Of a DNA stretch of 64,000 nt, positions 20,837 to 33,903 are shown piece after piece; position 1 is the first letter of the stretch; each line of letters opens with the position of its first letter. Source of the stretch: Eustoma russellianum (Eukaryota; Streptophyta; Magnoliopsida; Gentianales; Gentianaceae); contig AP025055.1 of assembly GCA_036186865.1 (NCBI GenBank), positions 22,570,179 through 22,634,178 of the forward strand. The letters run 5' to 3'. A program made the translations under genes and the position numbers. The notes below the pieces were generated by a model. The model had not been told where the DNA came from, did no database searches, and worked only from the letters and a program-made list of their open reading frames with translations.

Positions 20837-22233
20837 CTAACATTCTGTCGTCAACTCAAACTTAGACTTGTTTTGAGTAAGGCAACTTAGAGGCACTGCT
20901 ATCCTTGAGAATCCCTCAACAAACTTTCTGTAATAACCTGCTAGACCCAAGAAACTTCGCACTTTGGTGACATTAGTAGGTCTAGGCCATTCCGTGATAG
21001 CTTCCATCTTCTTCGGGTCCACAGCAATCCCTTCCTCTGATATCACGTGACCAAGAAAAACCACACTTCTTAGCCAAAACTCACGCTTGCTAAACTTAGA
21101 GTACAATTGTTTCTGCCTCAAGATGCCTAGAACGGTTCTCAGATGCTCAGCGTGAGTTTGCTCGTCAGGAGAGTACACTAGAATATTGTGTGTGAATACA
21201 ACCACAAACCTATCCAACTGTCCTTGGAAAACGATATTCATAAGGTCCATAAAGGCTGCAGGGGCATTTGCTAATCCAAACGGCATCACCAAAAACTCGT
21301 AGTGGTCATATCTCGTGCAGAAGGTTGTCTTTGCAATGTCCTCGACCTTCACTCGCAATTGATGATACCCGGATCGGATGTCAATTTTAGAAAAGATTTT
21401 GGCACCCTTGAGCTGGTCAAACAGGTCCTCAATTCGTGGAAAGGGGTACTTATTCTTGATGTTGATTTTGTTTAACACTCGATAGTCGATACAAAGCCTC
21501 ATACTACTGTACTTCTTCTTTACAAATGAGACAGGTGCTCCCCAAGGTGACACACTAGGGCAGAAAAACTTCTTTTCCAACAACTCCTGTAGTTGTTCTT
21601 TCAGCTCTCTGAACTCTGCCGGAGCCATTCTATAATGCTCAGCTCCTGGAATCAAGTTTATCTCGAACTCGACTTCCCTCGGAGGTGGCACTCCTGGAAA
21701 TTCTTCCGGAAACGCATCCAGAAACTCGTTGACTACTGGAATTTGCTCAATAGATGGTACTTCCTGAGTAACATCCATGACATACACTAGAAAACCCTCA
21801 GCACCTTTCCTTAAGGCTTTGCCTGCTTGTGCAATAGACATGTATACCTTCCTGGGAACTTTCCTTTGTTCAGCTTCCCCTTGAAACATTACCTCTTCCA
21901 TCTTAGCATTCTTGATTGTCACTTGCTTCAATCGACAATCAATGTTGGTGTCATACTTGGCTAACCAATCCGTTCCTAATATAACGTCGAAGTCATACAT
22001 CTGAATGGGGATCAATGTGGCGGAGAACATTTGCCACTAAAACTCTAACTTGCAATCCCGATACTGTTGGTACGAAATCATAATCTGATTTCTGGCTGTT
22101 TGAACACGGTACGTAGTTTCTAAACACTCAGGTAAGTTACCAATGTGCATCGTGAATCTCTTTGCCACAAAAGAGCGGCTTGCGCCGCTATCGAAAAGCA
22201 CGTTGGCATGTACCTTATTCACTAAAAACGCAC
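20837..22233 (-). pseudogene. G1 protease and reverse transcriptase, catalytically dead
   Basis: The protease motif VLFDSGASRSFVA lies near 22180-22220, followed after a stop (about 22034) by a long open frame. That frame contains DVILGTDWLAKYD, the RT N-terminus (RMAPAEFRELKEQLQELLEK), FVKKKYSSMRLCIDYR, IDIRSGYHQL and VMPFGLANAPAAF. The palm box that should read x-I-D-D-I-L is FTHNILVYS, so both catalytic aspartates are lost. A few residues before RMAPAE are also missing. The open frame without RT chemistry suggests the damage is recent or random. RT reads continuously through the position where G5 has an intron-like insert. Confidence 0.88.
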
Positions 22234-22317
22234 CTAAAACCATATTAAGTTTCACAAAGGAAGTTAAGCACCTAAAGACTTAATTCAATAAGAATTTAGA
22301 CTTAATTTAAATGGTAC
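22234..22317 (-). other. Intron-like insert at G1 gag/protease junction
   Basis: Minus strand GTACC at 22317 to GGTTTTAG at 22234 (84 bp). Removal splits one glycine codon (G|GT) and joins the gag end (DVVAG) in frame to AFLVNKVHANVLFDSGAS. G5 has an 82-bp GT-AG insert at the same codon and the same phase. The shared position between diverged families argues for a real, inherited element rather than chance. Confidence 0.65.
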
Positions 22318-22938
22318 CTGCTACTACATCGGTAGCCTCCTGCACATTAGTGTCCGTCATGAGATGTACGCAGGCATTTGCTCGTGGCTTCGCCCTCGGC
22401 TGTTGAGCCACTTCTCCCAGAGTATTTTTCTTCATCTGTGGATAATCATTAATCATATGACCCAGTTGTCCACACCTGTAACATGCTCCCGCAAGCTTTC
22501 GACATTCAACGAAATGATTCATATTGCAGTGTGGGCAAACTCCCACAGCCTGTTAAACTATTGGATTTTGCAGTGGAGGTCTCTGAAAATTCCCGACTGG
22601 GCCCCTCTTTGGAATCTTGACCCAACGTCCGGGTCTACCACCAACTCTAACCTCCTCCCTTGGCCTTTTGCCTCTATCAGACGACCCCTCACTAGCTACT
22701 CTTAATGCCACCCTACAAAAGTCACTCTCGACACGAAAACACGCATTCAACATGTCCTCGTAAGTTTTCATTCCTATGTTCACTATTGGTGACTGTATCC
22801 TTGAGTCCAAACCCCTCTCGAACTTTGTCATCTTAAGGTGATTATCAGACATAATCGCATGGGCAAACTTACCCAAAGTCTGAAAATGATCCGCATACTC
22901 CGACACCGTCATCCGTCCCTGCTGTAATCTGTCAAATG

Positions 22939-25914
22939 TGTAGGACTTGCAAGGCACCACTAGAAGGGGGGTTGAATAGTAGGTGCGGAAAATTTGGTTT
23001 TTAAAATTGTTTTAAACCAAAAACCCAACTTCTGAAAACAGTTTCTGTTTTCAGGACCTATATTGAAACGTTTTGAAAACTAGGTTACCGGTCTTCAAAA
23101 ATTCTGAAATTTGGGAAGATCTTAGTCTCAGATGTTTTGAGTATCTCCTAAAAATTTCAGATTAATATTCAACATTTAACTCCTTTAAAAATCGTTGTTG
23201 GTCAGATTGCGCAAATCTGCCAGAAACGGTAGTCTGATTTGAAAAATTAATTCCGATTAAACCGTGACTCCAAATGCTCTGAAAATGTAATGACACACCC
23301 CTTATTATGTTTATTTAATTGGGTTGAAACATTTTTGAAAAATTCTTTTAGGAAGTTAGTCAAATGCGTTCAAATTCTCAACCTTTGCAAGCCTGAAAAT
23401 CAGACTGCACTAGTCTCACAACTTTTGACGTTTGGACAACTTATTCTTGTCCAAAAGGGTTGAAACTTGCGCCAAATGAACCTTAAACACGTGGCTATGT
23501 TTCTGGAAAGTTTGGTGATTTTTGAAGTTTGTTTACTATTTTGAAGAACGTGATGAAAATGATGCACTGTGCTGGAAACTGAAAGTAAGTGCTGAAAAGT
23601 AAAGAACACAAGACATTTTATACTGGTTCGGTTAAATCAACCTACTCCAGTCTTCGAGGACACCTTCCTTGGTTATCACTAATCACAAAACAACACCTTA
23701 ACACACATGGTTGATGGAGTTACACACCAACTCCAACCCTTTACAAAACCTTGTAAGTGATTACAACGATCACGAACACCACCATCTAGCGGATGCAAGA
23801 TTGATCACACCTTGATCAATCTTTTACAACAATATAGAGTGTATGGTGGTATATATGAAGCCTATTCAAGATGTATGAATATGAATACAATAGGCTTTAA
23901 GAGAGAGGAAGAAGCAAGTGTAGAACGTTTTTAAGCTCTTTGATTTGCAAGACTTGTCTTGTGTTTTTGTTTGCTCTTCTTCTCTCCCTTTTAATCAAAT
24001 GTGGCCGCCCCCTATGCCTTGCTCTTCCCCTTGAAAATTATCTTTTAAGTCCTTGGAAGAATATCTTGCATCATTGTGACATTCACTTGCTTACTTGGCA
24101 ACTCCTCATTGGATGATCATTATAGCCTTGCTTACTTGGCACTCATTGATTGGATGAAAGTTGTCATCATTTGATGACTAGATAAATCTTAAAATAACAC
24201 TTAAAAACATGTGCCAATTAGTCATAAAAATGTTGTCGTAAGTCACATAATAAATTCCATAAAATTTACAAGATAATTCATCTCTATTTACCACCACAAC
24301 ATCGGCCATATGCATTCTTTCACATGCTGAAATTTCAGCATGTGTGGTATTCACACCATATTCAAAATATTGCCATGTAGGGAGTAGATTTATCTCTTGA
24401 AAATAAAGAATCAAATATGATGAATCCCAAGACAAAAAATTTGGCCAAGTGCATTCCACACATGCTGAAATTTTCAGCATGTGTGATATTTCAAAATATC
24501 CTCACAATATTTCCATAACATCTTTAAAAATATTGTCATTTTATCTTCCAATCAATCCATTTAATTCAAAGAGGCAAATAAATCAACATTTAGTATATAA
24601 ATTTTGGCCAGCTCAAGATGCACATGCTGAAATTTTCAGCATGTGTTACAAATGTGTCATAGTTTGAAATATTACCTTGTGTAGCTCCCTCCTTTATGTC
24701 ACCAACCTTGTATACTTCATTCTTGTCCAATCAGGATGCCAACAAAGCTCCACATATTCTCCAACAAGGCTGAAGTGGAGTGTGATAATGGTTGTACATG
24801 TACTGAATTTATTTTTGCAAACTTTGTAAAATAGTGCACAATAATTATACACATATGGTATATTCCAATCAGCCTTTAATTGATTTTTCTAGAACACTTT
24901 AGAATGTATAGAGTATGTAAAAAGTGTCTAGATACATGTTATATGTCTTGCCAATAACGTTCCATGTGTCGTGGTGTTCGTACAAAATCGAATTTTCTAC
25001 TTTTGTCGATTACGCGATTTTTCTCCGATTGAATTCAAACATTTTGCACATGTTATATATATTATGTCACACATAATATACATAGAATAACTTAAAAATT
25101 CAGATCTAATGGCTGAAGTAAGTGGCACCCCATGTGCTTTAAAAGTTGAATTTGAAATCTCCACAATTTTGCCTTAATTGGGGGTGATTTGTGTGTGTCA
25201 ACATGGAATGATTTCATGGATGAATATAACATGTAGACCACGAAATTTCTTGTCATTTTTGAATTCTATGGGCTGGCCATCTATATATGGCAAGTACGTG
25301 ACACGTTGGTGGTTTCGGTATTCAGCCGATACGACAATTTTTGGTTTAGAACCTTGTAACGTGTCGTAATAATTTTGTCAGTACCATGACTTATATCATA
25401 TGATATAAGACTTGAATATACTCATAAATATGAGGTGAATATAGTGGTGTGACGTTAATGTATGTTCGTAAAATATATAACGTGTCGGTAATACGTTGGA
25501 ATATATGTGTATAGTGCATTTTAAAAAAATCTGAATAAATATAAAAAATATATAAAAGGCGTGTATAAGGAGAGGAGAAAACTTTCCATTCTTCAATTTG
25601 TTGCCTTTGTGCGTTCTCCAAATATATCACCATTTAATGAACTACTTAGTTCATTTAACTAAGTACTTCACTTAGTGAACTAGTTTAATTCATTAATGGT
25701 GGCACCTGAAAATAGTTCAAACACAACAAATGTTCGCCATTTGATGTAAGCTTTAAAGCTTCATGGCTCATTAGTACGGCAACATTATATATGAACTATA
25801 TAAGGCAGGTTTCATGCAAAAACGTGTCAAGTCATAAAACGTATCATACATTTCTTTAGTACACGTTATTTAAATCATGCACTTGGTAATCACTCAAACC
25901 CCTTTTTCTCTACA
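22939..25914 (-). repeat. Solo Sirevirus LTR S2 in G1 gag (2976 bp)
   Basis: Complete LTR, minus orientation (TGTAGGACTTGC at 22939 to CTCTACA at 25914), homologous to S1 and the 59-62 kb LTR. A perfect 5-bp duplication aaatg flanks it (22934-22938 and 25915-25919). There is no internal DNA, so this is a solo LTR made by recombination between two LTRs of one insertion. It carries three palindromes. Short ORFs within are not conserved between LTR copies. Confidence 0.95.
24321..24645 (-). promoter_or_regulatory. Three LTR palindromes in S2
   Basis: Perfect inverted repeats at 24321-24344, 24457-24485 and 24621-24645 with the core CATGCTGAAA and its complement, loop 0-1 nt. Two lie next to GGCCA/GGCCAT motifs. 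Positions correspond to those in S1 and the 59-62 kb LTR. Confidence 0.75.
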
Positions 25915-26633
25915 AAATGAACTGATCTTATCCAGGATTTCCGTCTCTGGTGCATAATACTTTAGAAAAATGTCACAAAACTGTGCCCACGAAATAGGTG
26001 GTGTCATTCTCAGAACCATTCCACCCCACCATTCACCCGCTTTGCCACACAGGAGGGGTGTGGCTACGTCCACCTTGATCTCCTCCGGTACTTGTACTAA
26101 TCGGAAACATTTCTCCACCTTAACCAACCAATGCTGAGCCTCTTCCGAATCTGTACATCCTCCAAACTCCGGAACTCGCATCTTTCTCATCTCTCCATAG
26201 AAGAACCAGATATTATGCTGTGGTGGTGGAGGAGGCGGAGGCTGCTGCTGCTGAGAAAACCCCTGTGCGATCACCGTTAGGCCATCAGTGAGCACCTGGG
26301 GTAACACTACCTGTGGAGGCTGATTTTCCTGTCCGTTGCCAGAGTTTCCTATGTTATCTTTTCTTGGAGGCATTTTCTTTGAATGGTCAACGTTCCATTA
26401 ACAATCAGTAGATACAAGATGTTACTGAAAACTTGAATGTGTAAGAATGGGTGGGGTATGAAGTAAGAATGTTAGTATGAAATTTAGATGATAAACGCAT
26501 TCGCACACACCCAAACCCGATCATACTTAGGCTCTAGAAAATTAGCACTTATACCTAAGGATCAAACTTAATGGAAAATCACATCTTAAATGGCTAAAAG
26601 ATCATGGTCCTAAGTTTTCGAGATAGATCTTAA

Positions 26634-26651
26634 GTCTAGGCTCTGATACCA
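26634..26651 (-). promoter_or_regulatory. G1 primer binding site
   Basis: Minus strand TGGTATCAGAGCCTAGAC, two bases from the LTR end at 26654; initiator Met tRNA type. Confidence 0.88.
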
Positions 26652-27059
26652 CCTGTACCGCCCCGGCCCAATACTGGACATCGGTACCAGTGCACCTGCC
26701 GTAGTCTGCTACGAGATATACGAAGCGTCAAAGAATGTGGCGCCCCGCACCCCGGCCCTGCCAGAGTCGGTGCACCCGCCGTACTACACTAAGGAGAGTA
26801 CTAGGCGTCGTCTCATACGTATCATGATCCATGGTATAATGCATGGATTTTCGCGCTTACACGCAGATAAGTATGCGAAACCATGGCAGAATTTAAAACT
26901 TTAAATTAAAAACATCCACTAGATCATTCTTTGTTTTACAACCCAAATCAAAGTATCGAAATTCTCAAAAGTAGATGTCTCCCATCACAACTACATAATC
27001 AGTCATTAGTCATAATCGTCAAGTCACGTCTCCTAATCTGCCCATCCTTCGCTGCACTC

Positions 27060-27115
27060 ACGGGTAGGGGCTCTAGGTCCATCCTCAATCCATTCTACTT
27101 TGTTCCCTGCAGCCT
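27060..27115 (-). CDS. Putative LTR mini-exon (G2)
   Basis: Minus strand: acceptor CTTCCAG at 27116, then GCAGGGAACAAAGTAGAATGG giving AAGNKVEWIEDGPR. After that one missing base shifts the frame, so the usual RVPYP-stop end is lost. The donor GGTCAG|GTATGTTC lies at 27235, a 120-bp interval as in LTR A. The upstream exon frame reads from an ATG near 27290 (MTLDIPCVDFLRVFNGRS) and joins in phase. Confidence 0.45.
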
Positions 27116-27721
27116 CTGGAAGGAAAAAAAGGGGGGTGAGTAACAAAGTCACCAGCAAGTACACCATAAACAATCATGCATTAAATGGAAAATACATACA
27201 AGAACCGAACCCCAAAAATTCGGTTTAGAACATACCTGACCTTCCATTAAACACCCGTAAGAAGTCAACACAAGGTATATCCAAGGTCATAGCTTAACAG
27301 AGATTAAAACTTAACAGAGATTATAGCTTATGAAAGGATCATCATTCAATAAAGATCATGACATACAAAGGTCATCACTCAATAAAGATCATAACCTAGG
27401 AGCTACCAATTCATAACAACTTGACCTAAATGTCATGAATAAGATCATAGCTTAAGCAAGATCCTTACTTAAAGAGCATAACAATAAAAGACTGTACCTC
27501 GCATCAATTCATAACATAACAAGAGTCATCACTTAGGGAAGTCATACTTAGGGTCTACGAGGTCATCACAACTTAGTCTAGGTATCATGTGTCACTACAC
27601 AATGACTTAATGAATGTAACATGCATGCATATGTACGTGTGATGCATCATGATAAAAATGAGGATATGATCTTTTCATGCTCTTCTTTCAAATCTTCATC
27701 GTCATAAAACAATAGAGTGTT

Positions 27722-27966
27722 CAGATCTATCTTTCCGGATCTGAGGCGGTAACTTCTCCCCTTCGAATCTATTATTCCCGGATTCGGAATGGTAACGTCA
27801 TCATACTTGCCGGGTCTATTCTTTTCCGGACCCGCACGGTCATCATCATCATCATCATGCCTATTATTTTCCGGGCCTGCACGGTCATCATCATCATCAT
27901 CATCATCAGGCCTATTATTTTCTGGGCCTGCACGGTCATACTGTCAGATCGCTTAACCCGGATCTG
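27722..27966 (-). repeat. LTR hairpin array with ATC microsatellites (G2)
   Basis: Paired arms: CAGATC 27722 with GATCTG 27738, CGAATC 27764 with GATTCG 27781, CGGGTC 27811 with GACCCG 27829, CAGGCC 27907 with GGCCTG 27925, CAGATC 27945 with GATCTG 27961. One decayed unit lies at 27857-27879. Loops are 10-12 nt. Two (ATC)n runs (27841-27858 and 27885-27907) separate units. Confidence 0.75.
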
Positions 27967-30900
27967 AGCGGGTTCATACTGGCCAAGTTCATACTCACAC
28001 ACGGTACCGGTGGGGAATCATTCTTTGCAAAACAAAATCATCTTTTGAAAACGCTTTTCATCTTTCTTTCACATAAAAATCATGCTGTAAATCATGTACG
28101 TGACGATGATGCAATGTATGACATGCATTATGCGACTCGTGAACAAATGCATCATAATCATGCATGCACGGACTTCTCTTTTAAACTGGAAAAACTGTCC
28201 AGCAATCACATTCTGTTCATACAGCCTCGTGCTCATCAATTCGTGCTGATATTCATAAACCCATGCCATACATATGCATAATGAAGGCTTAGACACATGC
28301 TGTTAAAATTTCGTAACATTCCGAAATGTCTAACTACCTCAAAACATCATACTATCATCAAAGGTACTGCTGAAATCAGCAGGGCAGTACCGCCTTACCT
28401 CAGTTTCGTGGGTCATAAAACTTTATTCATTTTGATCCATTGCCTAGAAAACATATCTAACACCCCAAGGAACAATATTCATAAGGCTAAACATCACATT
28501 TAAGCCTAAATGATCAAGATCGAAGCCTTACGACTTAAGACATTAAACTGTCCTATTTCCAGTTTTGTACGACTAACTTCAACTCAGTTGTTAACCATCA
28601 AAATGGTGTTTTTAGGCTGGTTTCTTTACATGAACATGCACATCTATGCCCTAAGTAATTACCATAAAATTTCCAAGGCAATTCAATAAGTTTAAAGGGG
28701 TCATCTAATTACTTTTCCAAATTGAGTACATGCAGAGACTGGATTGACCAGTTGTATCACGAAATAAATTGTGACCAAACCACAACTCCTGTTACCAAAA
28801 TTCCAACTCACAGATGTCATAAACACATCAAACTATCATCCTACCAAAAATCAGCTCATTTTCATATTCCTAAGGTGCATTTTCGGGCCACACAACTTAC
28901 TAATCAAAACTGTCATGTTCCAGCAACTCTGTTTGAGCAGTTTCACAAAAAATTTCATTAGTAATAATTCACAACTTGTTTCATCAAAATTCCACCTCTC
29001 AAATTTTACATACACATACGGCTATCACCATACCAAAAATTAGCTAATTTGAACGCTCCTAAGATTCATGTTCAGGTCGTTCAACATAGCATATAAATCT
29101 GTCCAGTTCCAGTACTTCTGTTTGACCACTTCTTACTAAAACCTTCATTAAGGACAAACCACAACTCCTTTTATTGAAATTCCAACTCACACATTTCATA
29201 TACATATGAGGCTAACATCACACACAAAATTAGCCAATTTGAATACTCCTAAGATTCATTTTCAGGTCATGCAAAACGTCACACTGTTCTTCCCAGTTCC
29301 AGTAATTGCTTCTTGAGCAGTTTTACCAAAAGATTTATTAAAAATAAACCATAACTCTTTTTGCTGCAATTCCAACTCTCACTTGTACTACACACACAGA
29401 GCTAGTGTCATGTCAAAATTTAGCTTAATGGAACACTTCTAAGGTTCGTTCTCAAGTCACCCAATCAGCAACATAAATCTGCCAGCTCCAGTAGTTTCAC
29501 CACTTCTTCACCTTTTTATTGTTCAAGCATCCTTCAACCAACTTCATTTATCAAGATGACTTACTATACATCAAATACACATTTAAACATAGTTATTTCA
29601 AGTATCATAACTCATTTTAGGCTACACATGACTCATACCAACAGTCTTGCCATTTACGCTTAGAACATGTCATTTTTCATACCAACACTTTTCTTTACAT
29701 CAACTAAGTTCATGTCTTGTTCTTAGAATCTCCAACTAAGATTCATAACTTAAAAATGGCTAGTCATTCAAACATGCACTTCACAAATAAGGCAAGATTA
29801 GCTAGAGTATACTTGCCTCATTGAACCTTAGAGCTTTTCCTTTGCTTGAACCTTGGTTGAAATGGAATGAAGTCCTCCTCCACTTCACATGTGTAGCACG
29901 TTTTTGAAGAGGACAAGGAGGTGAACATTAGATACCATTTTAAATGGAGAATGGAGCTAGATTGAGGCTAGATTCATCTTACCAAAATTGAGCTTGAATG
30001 GATTCAAACCACCAAGATGTTAGATTCTCCTTAGTAGCTTGAAGGAATTTCACCTAGTGACCACTTTGGAGGTCACATTTTTGGCATGAATAAGGGAGGT
30101 ACTGTTGTACCCCAACGACCATGTACTTGAAACTATGATTAGGTGACGAAATAAAAGCGATGATTCCTTCACGTGCATGTTACTTAAGTCAAATTAGCGC
30201 TTCTTTATTTAAATTCTTTAAGTTCATTTAGGACAGACACTAAATAGTTATACAAGCGAACGTCACAAGGTGTGTGATACACCATGTGAATTCGGCCAAA
30301 GGCCATTGATCACCCTTGAAGTAAACTCGTTCTTGTAAGAATACAAACATAAACGATCCTCACAAAGCAAGATTAAAATCAAAATTAAATAAAATAAATA
30401 ACATTATAAATTATATAAGTATGGGATATGATAAATGGGAAAAGACAAAACTACCCCCAATTCCCAAAACTTTCGGCTATACCCCCAAGAATTCTAGAAT
30501 TCTCCTCATTTTTCCCAAACAAACCTTAAATTTCAAATTAAATAACAAATAAAAATCAAGCATGCAAAGAAAACAATAAACTAATGGATGCATGCAAGAC
30601 AAATATTAAAATAATGCAAGCATGAGGGACAAAAAGGCTTGCCTTTTTCTTTCTTCTATAGAACTTTGCCTCCTTGACCACCCCTTGGAGCTGCCGAAAT
30701 TCCCCTCTCCATTTCCCCTACATGTTCTATTTTAATTACTCCTAAAAGCTCATTCCAATCTCATCTTGAAACCCTCTCAAGCAAGCCAACACTTAAGAAG
30801 TTTTCTCTCCCCCACACACCAACAACATTTCGGCCCTTCATCCTTGAAGGCTAGGAGATTCAACTTCACTCTCATCTTCAAGCTCAAGAAGTGTTTAGGT

Positions 30901-33240
30901 AAGTTTTCTTCTAATTCCATTAAGTAACTTCTTCATGCAAATTGATGAAGCTCACAGGGGTGTTTTCTCCCTCCATCAACCGTGACCCCTTTTGGCTATT
31001 GGTGCAAAGCATTCAACTCTCTTAGGTGGTGCTAACTTATGATACTTGAAGCCTCACTCAAAACTCATTTTGGTAAGATATTCTAGTCTTAAATATATCC
31101 TATTTTCACTATTGAATGAAGGCTTACCATCTTCTTCTTCTCCTTCAAAAACCGTATACACAAGGGTGAAGAAAGAGGTGGATTTCAACTAAACTCACTC
31201 CATAACCAAGCAAAGGCAAGAGCTTTAGCTTGAAGAGGCAAGTATACAATGATCTCTCATGATTTATTTAAAGAATTAGTGACTTGAATGGCCAGACGTT
31301 CCTAAGATGTGAACTTTAGAAGAAAACACTAAGTTCATGATTGTACCTTAGTGATTTCTTAAGAACATTATTTTGCATGTGACTAATTCCTTCAAAGATG
31401 CAATCTTTTCTTACATGCAATGTGAAATGGGGCTGTCTTAAGATGAATTAAGGTCCACCCAAGTAAGTCTAGACTAGATTAACTCTTGGATGAAACTTGT
31501 GATGACCTAAGAAAGCATGCATGTGTTAAATGTGAGTTTTATGAGGTTGTTTGGGTAAGAATGGAATAAAATGGTACTTGAATGTGTTGCATGCTTAAAT
31601 AAGTGTTGTGAAAATGTTTTCTTGGTATCACCTAAATTTCGGCCTAAAGAATGAAGACGAAGGTGAGGTGAATCCAAGAAAGAACATCTTTTGTGAGCAA
31701 GTATGCTAGTGGTTGTGAACAAACTACCCACTGTTTTGACATGGTGCAAAGAGGACTCAAAAATAGGAGTGAAATCTGGACATTCATAGGAAAGAGGTGT
31801 ATGTGATGACTAATAAGTTATTTCATAAGTACAAGATAATTAGTGGCCACTTGACATGAAAAGAGGGTAAAATGTCAAACCACTAGAGCTGGACAAAATT
31901 GGACAGTGAGATGTGTAACCTTAAACTGAACCTTACTAACGTGCTATCAAATTGGTTTTTGGTATGATGTTAGTCCTATGTGTTTAGCAAATGTGAGAGT
32001 TGGAATTGTGGTAAAATAAGTTTTGGTGAAACTGCTCAGGCTGGAAATTCTGGAACTGGACAGAATAGAGTGACGTTTTAGATGGTTTAAGAACTGACCT
32101 TACAGACCTTCAATGAAGCTAATTTTTGGTACAAAGTTAGATTTATGAATGTAGCACAAGTGAGAGTTTGAATTCTGTCAAAATAAGCTAAGGATTATTT
32201 TTAAGAAATTACGCGGTAAAACTACTCCAGTAACAAATTCTGGAGCTGGACAGAATTGACCATTGGCTTCAACGTATTAAAAGAGGACCTTGTGAACCTT
32301 CAAAAAATCTGATTTTTGGCACAAACCTAGCCCTATGACTGTAGTAGAGATTCCAGCTGGAAGTTTGGTAAAATGAGCTATGGTTAAGTTTTAATAAAAT
32401 ATTTGGTAAGACTAGTCAGACCTGAAAAACGGGAATTGAGCAGAATAGTGACCTCTTTTCACTGACTTAAAAAGGGACCTTGGAAATGACCAATAAAGCT
32501 GACTTTTGGCATGGTAATAATCCTATGAGTGTAGTCGACAGGCCAGCTGGAATCTTGGTAAAATAAGTTCTGGATTATTTTTAATGAATTATTTGGTAAA
32601 ACCGCTCAACTGAAATTACTGGAGCCAACCTGAAATTAGTAACGACTTTCCAGCCTCAGAAAGGGGACTTAGAGATATGCAAATGGGCTAAATTTCGATA
32701 GGATACTAGTTCCACATGTTTATGACTTGGGCAAGTTGGAATTGCTGGAAAACAAATTATGGATTTGCCGCAATTGAATTTTTAGTAAAATCTGTCAGCT
32801 CAGCTTCAGCACCTAACCCAGTTCGGAAAGTAAGTAAATAAGGCCCTTTACGGTTATTGAAATAATCTGAAATTTTATGGCATGTATCTAAGATCCCACC
32901 AAACATATTTGTGACAAAAGAATTATGGAAATGGACCTAATTAGTTAGCTTAACCGCCCTATGAATATGAAGTAAAAGTCTTGGAAATATTTAGCTTCCA
33001 AATTCATGTGTGTTGATCTGTTATAATGAATGCATACGATTATTCATGTCATGGCTTGCATATAATATCACGGCATGTATCATGCATGATCATGAAACTG
33101 ATTTTCATGGATTTTAATGATGCAAGCAAGTTTTACAAGCGACTATGTTTTCGTTATGCATGAAAAGTTTTTACGGTCCCATGCTTTTAAAGAAAGCTTC
33201 ATGATTCCTTTGCCGGCTAAGCATGCGACTAACCCGACTC

Positions 33241-33441
33241 CAGACCCGGGGTTAATTGGTTTGATGATATGATATGTTCTGGACCCGCTCAGATCCGGGG
33301 TTAATTGATCTGATATCTGTTCTGGACCCGCTCAGATCCGGGGTTAATTGATCTGATATCTGTTCTAGACCCGTTCAGGCCTGGGGTTAATTGGTCTGAT
33401 ATCTGTTCTGGACCCGCTCAGATCTGGGGTTAATTGATCTG
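33241..33441 (+). repeat. 43-bp tandem hairpin repeat, G5 5' LTR
   Basis: A divergent first unit, then four units starting at 33276, 33319, 33362 and 33405 (period 43). Each holds CAGATC or a variant, an 11-nt loop (CGGGGTTAATT), then GATCTG or a variant. Variant arms still pair: CAGGCC with GGTCTG and CAGACC with GGTTTG need only one G-U pair each in the element-sense RNA. Confidence 0.85.
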
Positions 33442-33844
33442 ACACTCTGTTTTTACGACATGTTACCTTATGGGACCAAAATGATGTTTTGACGTGACAT
33501 GACATGACATCATGCATTGCATCTTGCATAATTCACGATCATGAACACATGTTGCATGTCACAATTAATGGTCATAAGTTATTGTTGGTAAAGCATTTCC
33601 TAATAACATGCTTAAGACGAATGCCAAGTAAGTTCATGATCCAAGATCAGGTATGGTATAGCATTCCCTAAAACATGCCTAAGCCGAACGTCAAGTAAGT
33701 ACAGGATCCAAGAGCATGTATGAATTATGATTATTTGAGGTTTTTGGGGTAATACATTCATGTTATGATTCTTTACGTATTTCATGCTAGTTTATTGTAT
33801 TCTCGCTGGGTGATCTTTATCACTCACACTTTATTTTTCCCCAG

Positions 33845-33903
33845 AGCCGGAGAATGCCAAGATAGAATGGATCGAGGACGAGCCGAGAGTACCTTATCCA
33901 TAA
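33845..33903 (+). CDS. Putative LTR mini-exon (G5 5' LTR)
   Basis: Acceptor TTTTTCCCCAG ends at 33844. The frame reads EPENAKIEWIEDEPRVPYP with TAA at 33901-33903. The donor GTATGA is at 33718 (127-bp interval). In this LTR the last exon base before the donor is T instead of G, so the spliced codon would be a stop; the 3' LTR copy has G. The upstream exon has an in-frame stop seven codons before the junction and no ATG, so the start is unknown. Confidence 0.5.

Larger units (their letters stand above)
22318..26373 (-). pseudogene. G1 gag, split by solo LTR S2
   Basis: Start MPPRKDNIGNSG at 26373. A proline/glutamine-rich segment precedes the capsid region (VPEFGGCTDSEEAQHWLVKVE, WWGGMVLRMTPPISWAQF). 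S2 interrupts at 22939-25914. The frame then resumes with RLQQGRMTVSEYADHF and KFERGLDSRI, a stop near 22553, and two knuckles. The first is CPHCNMNHFVEC; the second, CYRCGQLGHMINDYP, has its last cysteine replaced by tyrosine. Gag forms the particle and binds RNA. Without S2 and the target duplication the two halves join in register, with one added stop. Confidence 0.87.

Noticed and set aside
22364..22705. Plus-strand 113-codon frame
   Set aside because: Antisense of the G1 gag zinc-knuckle region.
28722..29043. Histidine-rich plus-strand frames in the G2 LTR
   Set aside because: They lie in repeated LTR segments and have no counterpart in related LTRs.
33241..33441. 43-bp repeats as a possible satellite or CRISPR
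   Set aside because: The array is confined to the LTR, only 4-5 units, and present in both LTRs of one element.
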